From positions 62,001 through 126,000 of the forward strand of contig JALNQF010000092.1 of the NCBI GenBank assembly GCA_028456385.1: a stretch of DNA of 64,000 bases, in the 5' to 3' direction. The position numbers and the translations under genes are program-made. Shown here one piece after another: positions 47,453-55,686 of the stretch; position 1 is the stretch's first letter, and every line of letters begins with the position of its first letter. Origin of the DNA: Ophiosphaerella korrae. Taxonomy: Eukaryota > Ascomycota > Dothideomycetes > Pleosporales > Phaeosphaeriaceae. Under the pieces are notes generated by a model, which saw only the letters and a program-made list of their open reading frames with translations, ran no database searches and had not been told where the DNA came from.

Positions 47453-48704
47453 CGCAGAAAGCTTGCGACAAAGACGAGGGAACGGGAAAGCGCTGCTGGG
47501 TCGCAGGAAGATGGAATATAGAGTGGCAGTATCAGCCAGAGAAGAGAGTGTGAGGTGTAGGGACGGCTTGCCGAAATCTAGCCCTGAAGTGGTTGCTGGT
47601 GGTTTGGCTATTTATACACCTCTGCGCTCCAGCGGTCTAAGTATAGGTAGGTAGGTTGTTGCGGCGTGGTATACACATCGGTGGGGTCCAAAGGAGCAGG
47701 GGTCTATCGCTTAGCCTCGTAAAGCGGCAACAGATTGCAAGGGCGGCACGCGGTGTTGAGGCCTCCAAAAGCGGCGGCAAAAGCCGCCAGATTCAGACGC
47801 TCCAACACCGGAACGTAGCTTATATGTAGTAGGCTCCTCTCTAAGTTAAGTACAGCTGCCTCAACGCTAGTAATAACTACCTTACGATGGGCTAGATAGA
47901 GTAGAGGTATCACGTGCGTAAGTTAAATCGATTCAAAAAATAAAAACAGCTCTAGAGGTAAGTTGCTAAGATTAAACTGTTTGAAGGCCTTGAGAGGTAA
48001 CTTGTAGGTCATGTTAGCACTAAGTAGGGTACAGAGATTGCTAGCGTTACTAGCGTTTTAATTCCTTTCAAACTGCATCAAAAACCCCTCGGCGATCCGA
48101 ACACGCGCTGTTTAAATTTACGATTTGTATTTATTTTTGAATAAACAGGCACAAATTCTGGCGCACCGAACAGGGCCTTAAGCTTCTTCTATATCCTAAC
48201 GTGCTTACTCACGACCCGGGCCACCCCACCACTCGGGCCACTCCACCCAACCTGACTGATCTATCTGATCAATTGCGCCACAACCACACACTCAAAGCAG
48301 CTGGAATTCAAGAAGTAGATAGATTAGATTGATTTGCATTGGCGCTTGCTGTGGCCAGGTATATGACACTTGCTACAAGTTGATGGTGCACGTTGGCGCA
48401 CTCGGGACGCATCTGCCTGACGGCTCCTCTTAGCTTCTTCAATCAATCTCTGTCCTTCTTTAACTTGAATCGTGCCTCTAGAAGCTATATAACGTCTGTG
48501 CTTGTATTTCCTCTGTATCTTGCGATAATTTTCAGCTTTTAGCTAAGCATTTTTATAAGCGATCTGATTATCCTTTATGGGAAATTACTGTATCTATGGC
48601 ACCGTCTTGGATGGGTAGCTGCCTGGATGCGCCGCAATGGTTACATAAGGCTGACTTAGATTCCCGAAGAGTTCTATAATGTGGATACTATGTGTAATAT
48701 TCAA
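47453..48704. other. Region upstream of the captain-like gene
   Basis: 1.25 kb without a gene. In an intact Starship the element's 5' end would lie here, upstream of the captain ATG. I could not identify a terminal repeat or direct repeat by eye. Confidence 0.4.
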
Positions 48705-49493
48705 CGAATATATTCTAAATGGCTACTGGACGCGCTGGTATCTATCATGTAGGTCAAATTCCACGCTATAGATTAGAGGGACAAAGTCTACGCCCTACTT
48801 GGACTGGCGGCCGGGTGTGGAGATGTTTCTAAGATACTAGACTCCCTACAACCTGACTATACGGTGGATGTAACACATATGTACTAGAAAGCTGCCCGCT
48901 TCTTGCTTGAGCAAAATCGTTCACTTGCTATGCTTACACAGGTACATGCGACGAGCGGCAGTCTGACTAGAAAACAGCGAAAACATGACTTGGATTTGCC
49001 CTTATGGGTACCTGACTGGAGCGACCTCCGTATGGTGGATAGTAGACGAATAAGCTTTTCTTGGGTCGGCTATTCAGACCCTGTTAAGACCCCGTGTCTT
49101 GGATTTCTAAGGCACTACAATGCTTCAGCCGGACTTAAATTAAAACTCTACCACACGCTGGACAGTTCGGTGCTCCGTGTCAGCGGCATAAAAATAGACA
49201 AGGTTGCCCAAACTGTTCCCTTCAACAAAGAAAATTGTTCGCGTGATAAATTCAAACACGTCTTCGCATCATCCCTTGCACGATCATGTGATGCTGCGAT
49301 TCCATTGTTGGAGGGGAACGGCCTGTACAAATGGGCAAACCTCTTCATCGAGAGCACTACGGCGGAGCAACACCGCCTTAGCGGACGATATTGGAATCAG
49401 AGCCTTAAAGACGGATTGGGGTACCCATATCTACTGCAGCAGTTGATAAACCCAACAGGGCATCTCCAAGAATGGACTAAATGTCCGACGTAG
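48705..49493 (+). pseudogene. C-terminal part of a HET-domain protein, with TAG stops
   Basis: The frame reads YSKWLLDALVSIM, TAG, VKFHAID, TAG, RDKVYALLGLAAGC, then MY, TAG, KAARFLLEQNRSLAMLTQVH and LPLWVPDWSD, typical of the segment following the HET domain in fungal incompatibility proteins. An open C-terminal stretch follows to a stop at 49493. The three internal stops are all TAG. The N-terminal HET domain is missing upstream, but a HET N-terminal portion lies next door in the opposite orientation. Confidence 0.72.
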
Positions 49494-49966
49494 AGATATC
49501 GACACCGGCGCTTTTTTGTCCAGGCCCAAAATTTGGTAAACGCAGTGGAATTGTTCCCACTGTAAAGTCCCCGATCCGCACATAATATACACATCCGCAC
49601 AGTCTTGGAGGATCCAGATACGAAACCAGTACGGCCCTAAAGAAAGGTCAAAAAGTTCATCGCCTGGGTTGGAATCATAGTTCTCGGTCTGTTGAGAAAA
49701 GCTGATGGAAGGTATCTTCTTGGACTTAGAGGCGAAAGATGAAAATATTCTGCTTGCGTACTGGCACATAGCGTGTGCTGCCACTGTCTCCTTACCAAGG
49801 CATATGATAACGTATTGTGTAGTTTCGTCGATTTGGGGTATGCGCCGGATCTGATCTGACTTTTCCGCGTGATCACTTTGGTCGGTGCAAAGTTCTTCGA
49901 TCTAAAAGAATTCATCAGTAGAACTGCGAAGCGATGCCCTCGAATATCACTCTCTCCATCTTGCAT
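49431..49966 (-). pseudogene. N-terminal HET-domain fragment, opposite strand
   Basis: Reading leftward: IEELCTDQSDHAEKSDQIRR, IPQIDETTQYVIICLGKET, then GPYWFRIWILQDCADVYIMCG and FHCVYQILGL. These match the HET-domain core (WIDALCINQ, RRMPQIY, VWLG, RPWFRRIWVLQE-type positions). The first strand is damaged (a TAG or lost intron just before IEEL) and the frame leaves HET similarity at about 49500, where the plus-strand C-terminal fragment begins on the other strand. Confidence 0.68.
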
Positions 49967-50051
49967 TTAATACAGTTGATTACTCGGAGCACTGCTACTA
50001 AACGGTAAACTTAGTGGACTCAACAGTTTTTTTAGCTTCTGGAAGCATGTA

Positions 50052-50113
50052 ACGTGGTTTACAAGCGAGTTGCGCGTGCAAGCGAGTTGCGCACCCCACC
50101 AACTTTGCGCACC
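50052..50113. repeat. Left TIR of pogo-like element
   Basis: 62 bp with two copies of a CAAGCGAGTTGCGC unit, then ACCCCACCAACTTTGCGCAC. Confidence 0.92.
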
Positions 50114-50132
50114 CATCTTATCTCGACTCACA

Positions 50133-51788
50133 ATGGCTCAACGCCACGCTACTCAGTTAACTTCAAATGAAGCAGGTATTCAGCTTGCTATCTCATCTAT
50201 TGAATTAAGTCAAATCACAAGTAATCGACGGGCAGCTAAAGTCTACGATGTTGTTGAATCAACACTGCGTAACCGACGCGCTGGTATGACTGCCCGACGC
50301 GATTGCCAGCCCAACTCAAGGAAGCTCAGCTAGCTAGAGGAGGAGGTAATAGTCGATTATATTCTCAATCTGGATTCTCGTGGTTTTGCCCCAACTCTGG
50401 CTGCTGTGCGTGAGATGGCTGATAAGCTACTCACTCAGCGTGGAGGCAGCCCTGTCGGCATCCACTGGGCGCGCAACTTTGTCAAGCGTACAGACAGTCT
50501 TACGACGCGTTTCAATCGCCCATACGATAGGCAGCGAGCCTTATGTGAGGACCTGGCTACTATAAGTGGTTGGTTTGAGCGGGTGCAGCGTACAAAAGCT
50601 ATGTATAGGATAGCTGATGAGGACGTCTACAACTTCGACGAGGTTAGCTTTATGATAGGTAAGATTACAACTTAGCTTGTTGTAACAGGGTTAGAGAGGA
50701 GAGGTAGGCTAAAGGCTATCCAGCCTGGCAATCGTGAGTGGGTAACGGCAATTGCTGCAATCAATGCTGCTGGCTAGGTAGTCCCACCGTTCCTTATCTT
50801 CGCCGGCAAGTCCCACCTTTCTGCCTAGTACGAGGAAGACTGTGTCCTACGAGACTAGGCTATCGGAATTAGCGAAAATGGCTAGACAACAGATAAGCTA
50901 GCTATTGACTGGCTTAAGCACTTCAATGAGTATACAAAGAACTAAGTAGTTGGTGCGCGTCGGCTACTTATACTTGATGGTCACGGGAGCCACTACTCTC
51001 TTGAGTTTGACAAGATCTGCAAGGAGAACAACATCTATACGCTCTGTATGCTAGCTCACTCATCTTACTTACTTCAGCCTCTTAATGTTGGCTGCTTCTC
51101 TCCATTGAAGAAAGCGTACAGCCGTTAGGTTAAGAGCCTAATCTGGAACCATATCAATCACATTACTAAACTTGAATTCCTGCTAGCCTTCTACGCAGCC
51201 TTTAACTAGGCCTTTACAAGAGTAAATATTTACTCAGCTTTTCAAGCTACTGGCCTTGTTCTACTTTAGCTAGAAGTAGTTATCTCAAGACTTGATGTCC
51301 AGCTCCGTACGCCTACTCCAGCTACTCCAGCTCTACCAGAGGCTCCCTGGGTAGCTTGCACGCCGAGTAACGTACGTGAGCTAGAGGCTCAGTTAACGCT
51401 TATACGTGAGCGCGTACGCCGGCACAAGAGCTCATCGCCAGCATCAATTATTGACGCAATCAATCAACTCAAAAAGGGAGCTCATACAATGATGCTGGAA
51501 GCTGAGTTGATGCGCGATCGGATCTCCAGTCTTGAGAGAGCCAATGAGGCAGCCAGCAAGCGTAAATCACGAAAAAAGAAGCGGATTCAGAAGAAAGGAG
51601 TCTTAAAAAAGGGACAGGGAGAGGATATAATTGCTCAACTAGAGGCTGATCACCAGATTGATCGTGAACAGCGCGAGAGTAGGCGGCGTTCAGGCTCGAG
51701 TCGCCAGGCTCGCGCACGCTGTAAGAGGTGCAGAGAGACTGGGCACAACTCACGTACATGTAAGAAAGATGGAGAAGCTACTACTTGA
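50133..51788 (+). pseudogene. pogo-like transposase, ten in-frame stops and no frameshift
   Basis: One reading frame of 552 codons runs from ATG 50133 to the stop at 51786-51788. It shows an N-terminal CENP-B-like HTH region (AGIQLAISSIEL, NRRAAKVYDV, SRGFAPTLAAVREMADKLL), the DDE domain with NFDE (about 50637), LLILDGHGSHYS (about 50965) and LCMLAHSSYLLQPLNVGCFS, and a C-terminal CCHC-like knuckle CKRCRETGHNSRTC. Internal stops lie near 50331, 50673, 50776, 50827, 50861, 50881, 50943, 51127, 51207 and 51268: nine TAG, one TAA, no TGA. The second catalytic Asp block and its Asp are still present. Every stop fits a CAG/CAA or TGG codon changed by CpA to TpA transition. Confidence 0.92.
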
Positions 51789-51847
51789 TTTATTATATAA
51801 ATATATACTCTCTACTCTACTGCGTTGTTGAGTTGTACGCTTGAAGA

Positions 51848-51926
51848 GGTGCGCAAAGTTGGTGGGGTGCGCAACTCGCTTGTACGCGCAACTCGCTTGC
51901 ACGCGCAACTCGCTTGTAAACCACGT
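51848..51926. repeat. Right TIR of pogo-like element
   Basis: 79 bp; inverted match to the left TIR with three rather than two copies of the 17-bp unit. Confidence 0.92.
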
Positions 51927-51938
51927 TAGCAAAAACTT

Positions 51939-52339
51939 CTAAATCATAGTCTTTCCTGTCGCCTCTATGCGCATTTGGGCGCACCGCTTGCCAGCTCCGA
52001 CCGAGGCAACACCATCCTTGAAGACAATGCCTATGAGATGTCGCAAGTCGAGGGTGATGCCGGAACCATCTATGTTGGAGCAACGGGGAAGAGTTGCTGT
52101 CCCGCTCCTTTGACAGCGAAAGGGATGCCACCGCCCTTAACAAAGGGCTTGAGAGGCTGCAGTAATTTTGCGACACCTTGTCTGTCGCGCGGCAAGAAAT
52201 TGGCCGCTGGAGCGAATTCGCTCTGAAGTAATGACAGGCATGATTCATTCAAAATCTCGAAGTTCTCTGTATCTTTGAGGACAAGGTAGCTCTCTGGAAA
52301 TTCAGATTTAATGGCTTGTATAGCTTCTTGGACGGACAT
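51939..52339 (-). pseudogene. N-terminal fragment of an FAD-binding oxidoreductase
   Basis: From ATG 52339 the frame gives SVQEAIQAIKSEFPESYLVL, then FLPRDRQGVAKLLQPL and GIPFAVKGAGQQ, the start of an FAD_binding_4 (BBE-like) flavoenzyme. After PVAP a one-base shift is needed to continue as IDGSGITLDLRHLIGI and VASVGAG, then the sequence ends IEATGKTMI at a TAG 12 bp from the transposon terminus. The rest of the enzyme is absent. Likely a former secondary-metabolism oxidoreductase. Confidence 0.7.
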
Positions 52340-52760
52340 GGCGGCAAATGCGAAATACGAACGTCGCTCTGCGTAGCAAGCAGATAAAGGTTTGTGTTGC
52401 AAAATAAATTAATACAGAGAGATACTACCTCTAATATCTCGGAGCACATAATATGGGTAACAGTAAATGCGCCAATGTGGCGTTGTGCTCACACCCTGCC
52501 CCCCTTTGATACATACCGCATCCCTTGACAAGAGATAGCCCTTTGCCTGGCGTACTATCTCTCGCATGACGCTGTTTATAGGCGCGCTTTCTCACGATTG
52601 ATGATTATTACTAAAGGCCACATGCCAGCATCTACTGCTAGAGGATACCAATATGCTTGCACTAGTACCAACGTATGACATATCGTCCGATCCGTCCATC
52701 CTTATGGGTGTCTTTCCCAAGGCCGCGTATTAGCACAGATAGTGTTACATACTGTGCTAG
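52340..52760. other. Spacer between oxidoreductase and P450 relics
   Basis: 421 bp, no recognisable coding sequence. Confidence 0.4.
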
Positions 52761-53707
52761 TCATGGGTAGCATACTGGAGCGCCATGTCCACCATTTCTT
52801 TGGTCCGGCTTGATAAGCTCAATATCATAGTTCAAAATAACTTTTGCAATTAAGACCTTCATGATAGCGGCTGTATAGTAGCGTCCGGGGCTGACCTTGG
52901 AAGCTAGTGGAAATTTTCCGTTGACACGTATACACAGTAAATCTTACCAAGCCATTCTACCTGGCCCCAAAATGAGATAGGTAGGGTCTGGGTCTGTGAG
53001 TTTACTCGGTTGTGCTTGGTATACTTGCTTGATCCTGGCTTGGTTTTCATCAACTAGCTTTGTATCAACGAGTCGAAAATCATTGAATGATAGGGGTTGC
53101 GGATAGTGTTCTGCGCTTTGCATTAGCGCTTTCGCGGGTGTGCATAGCAAATCCCCAACTCTCAATGTCGTTCCGTCGCAAAAAGAAAAAGATTTCAAAG
53201 CCAGCCGGCGTGTGCTAACTGTGGAATGATGAGTAAAGTGGGTTTAAAACGCGATACAAGTTGCAAGGTAGTGGGACGAGCAATGCCTTGAGAGGTAGCT
53301 GAACAAGCTGAAGGTATTACATACCCGACTCCAAAGGGGTCAAACGGGCTGGCTCCTTAATGAAGCTGTTCAATAACGGAAGTCCTCTCGCTCCCTTCTC
53401 ACGGATTGAGTAAGATTTGCTGTTTAGTTCATTGCGGAGAGGCTCCACGTATTCAGGGTGAAGGCAAAGGTCTTCTATCGCAAAGGTGGCAGTCTAAGAG
53501 TATGTAAGTGAAGGATGCAGAAAATATTCGAAGTCCCAGAAGATAACTTACAATCGCCATGGCATGTACTGACCCAAACCAGATTGCCATGAGCTCAAGC
53601 ACAATTCTCTGTGCCAACCAAGGATTCTTCTTTGGCGATTTGTCCATAACCCATTGAATGCAGTCATTATGCGGCTTTATTATTCCATAAGAGGACGAGG
53701 ACGAGGT
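52761..53707 (-). pseudogene. Cytochrome P450, C-terminal half, frameshifted
   Basis: Fragments in P450 order on the minus strand: an I-helix-like segment (NPWLAQRIVLELMAIWFGS), then TATFAIEDLCLHPEYVEPLR, ARGLPLLNSFIKEPARLTP with the ExxR position read as EPAR, then FSFCDGTTLRVGDLL and ALMQSAEHYPQPLSFNDFRL, and the haem loop GPGRMACPGRYY across an intron (about 52853-52940). Between VSTRR and LKSFSF one base is missing (about 53210), giving a frameshift. The N-terminal half is absent. Together with the FAD-enzyme relic this suggests a lost biosynthetic locus. Confidence 0.75.
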
Positions 53708-54108
53708 CTATTGTACATGAGTCTTTGTTTTATAACCAGAATCTCGTTCTAACACTCGTTCGTCCGCGTATGATTGGGCGACAAACTCACGCCCTCTTTC
53801 GTCTTCTTTGCCCTGGTTAACTAGTCTGAAATAAGCATTATGACCCCATCCTATTTATAATTAATATCAAGGAGTAGTAGCGTAGCTAGGCGATCGAACT
53901 ATATAGAAAAAACTCGATAATACTAAATGAAGGTTCTATGTAAAATTAGCAAGAAAGTAGTAATATACACGTGATTTATAGGTGGCAGAGGTCTAAAGAT
54001 TTTCTCAAGTAGCTACTAGACACTACTCATATAAAACTTCAGTAAAGCTCGACGTGTGCGCAGAGTTATTGTCACTCGAAGTCAAAATAACCCTTGAATT
54101 TTCCGGTA
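53708..54108. other. AT-rich spacer
   Basis: No gene found. A short stretch near 53790-53830 is open on the minus strand but unrecognised. Confidence 0.4.
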
Positions 54109-54211
54109 ACGTGGTTTACAAGCGAGTGCCGGGCCTCACCAACTTTGCGCACCTATCTGGTCTTTATGTATAATAGCTCAACGCCACGCTACTCAGTTAA
54201 CTTCAGATGAA
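54109..54211 (+). mobile_element. 5' fragment of the same pogo-like transposon
   Basis: Starts TA|ACGTGGTTTACAAGCGAG and matches 50052 onward through the first codons of the transposase (GCTCAACGCCACGCTACTCA), then similarity stops at about 54211. The transposase start codon is ATA here, and the second TIR unit is deleted. It is a truncated copy about 2.2 kb from the longer copy. Confidence 0.85.
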
Positions 54212-54406
54212 TAATCGGGCTAACTTTGAGCCGACTAACATGTATATAATCACCCTACATCATGCACCTGATAAGCCCTCAAGTCGAAACACACTTGTCG
54301 GTTTTTAACTAGGCTGTGTAGGACAATTGTTGACTTATTGGATTCCTCATGTTGACTCCATTCTCTCATAACCCAAATCAAATTTGTTCCTGTCTATGAA
54401 TAATAC

Positions 54407-55498
54407 TCACTTTCCTCCGAAACTAGTTCCACTGACACCGCCATTGATTATTCCAGCTTGAAATCCCGAGTTCTGATTGCCGAGTGTGACACTAGTTGAA
54501 TGGCTCTGAGGCCTTGCGGCTTTCGCAACAGCTTCTTCTTGTGCCTTAGAGAGCAGCTCATCCAGCAATTTTCGTGACGTATTTAGCGCTTTGCGTTCTT
54601 CTTCAAGTTGCCGCAATGCCTCAGCCTTGTCTTCCTTGTGTACAGCCACTTCCTCGTCATCGGTGCTGGCGTTCATCTCCTCCAGCTTGTTATCCAATAC
54701 TATCAGCTGCTTATCCGCTGTGGTAATAGCACCCTTGGCCTCAGCCTGATTCATAGATATTGTTTGCTTAATCTCTTCTGTGATGTGGCTATTGCGGACG
54801 GAGCTGTATCTATAGGCGGGGTTAGATCGATTTCTACACTGAAGCACTCAGATTAGAGTTATTCACAAGGTCGCTATGCTGACGATCGAGTTAGTGGAGA
54901 GCTTGCAGTTTTGAAGCTGCTCGGACATGGCCTTGATTTGTCCTTGCTTGAAGAATCCCACATTTGCACGATCCTTCCATGCTAATTTTCCATCTTCTGA
55001 GTGCCTAGTCCACCGCTGAAGGTCGGTTCTGAAAAGATCGCATGCTTGCGTGCAGCTGCTGATGGTAGTCTGTAGTGGAAAACAGGGCCTAGGAGAGGAT
55101 CACACAATCCTGAAATGGCCTGCCGAGGTAATCGGGAACCGGATTATTAGTCTGACCGATCCTCGAGTATATAGAGTTGATCGTACATAGCTTTACACTT
55201 AGCCAGTAGTCTGATCAACTTTTCATTCACACAAGATCGTTCTTTACGCCTCCATTTTCCATCACATAGTCTTTGACCCCTCGGCTATATTTGGACCAAG
55301 TGACATCCATTCTCTCTCATCCACGTTTTGGATCAGCTTGAGTGCCGTTTCAACAGAGGTGACATCTTCTGTTAGACGTTTCACGGCTTTTGGTGCGTCT
55401 TTAAGGTTCTGTAGATCGTCGAGAAGAAGTCGTGTAACGTGCAACGCTGGGACTGTGACCCCAACTATACTTGCGGCAATACTGAGGGGATCGGCCAT
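54407..55498 (-). CDS. HeLo-like (STAND N-terminal type) domain protein with C-terminal amyloid-like motif
   Basis: Three exons (55498-55266, 55058-54867, 54809-54407; introns 207 and 57 nt) encode 275 residues, apparently intact. Residues about 1-160 are a helical domain of the fungal STAND N-terminal/HeLo-like type (DPLSIAASIVGVTVPALH, LLLDDLQNLKDAPKAVKRL, NVGFFKQGQIKAMSEQLQ). Residues about 165-245 form an acidic coiled coil (ALRQLEEERKALNTSRKLLD). The C terminus is glycine/asparagine-rich and holds NSGFQAGIING (255-265) and a final TSFGGK. HeLo-like domain plus C-terminal motif is the layout of fungal cell-death effectors such as HET-S and HELLP. The motif is shared with the N terminus of the divergent NLR gene. 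The intron 1 acceptor (CATCAG) was chosen by phase. Confidence 0.72.
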
Positions 55499-55686
55499 TT
55501 GGCAATAGAAGAATATTAAGAGGAGGGTGCAAAGGGTCTGGCTGAAGCGTGGCATGCGGGGTTCAAATATGGATCAAAGAGATTGGTCACCAGCTGATAT
55601 GGCTGTGCAAGCCATCAAGGGCGGATACGAACCACCAGGCTCAGCTCCGCCAACGCATACGCATACTACATTACTGCTACAGCATC
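55499..55686. promoter_or_regulatory. 188-bp shared promoter between effector and NLR genes
   Basis: The starts of the divergent genes are only 188 bp apart, so their upstream regions must overlap. No specific factor site could be identified. Confidence 0.6.

Larger units (their letters stand above)
50052..51926 (+). mobile_element. pogo/Fot1-like Tc1-mariner transposon, 1875 bp
   Basis: Flanked by TA dinucleotides (50050-50051 and 51927-51928), the target duplication of this superfamily. Terminal inverted repeats start ACGTGGTTTACAAGCGAGTT; the left is 62 bp (50052-50113) and the right 79 bp (51848-51926). They differ by one additional 17-bp copy of the unit CAAGCGAGTTGCGCGT(G/A) at the right. 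The internal gene is a CENP-B/DDE-type transposase inactivated by stops. It sits directly beside, and probably truncates, the FAD-oxidoreductase relic at 51939. Confidence 0.92.

Noticed and set aside
47453..48704. Starship 5' terminal repeat
   Set aside because: Expected here if the captain is in place, but no repeat with a partner elsewhere in the window could be found by eye.
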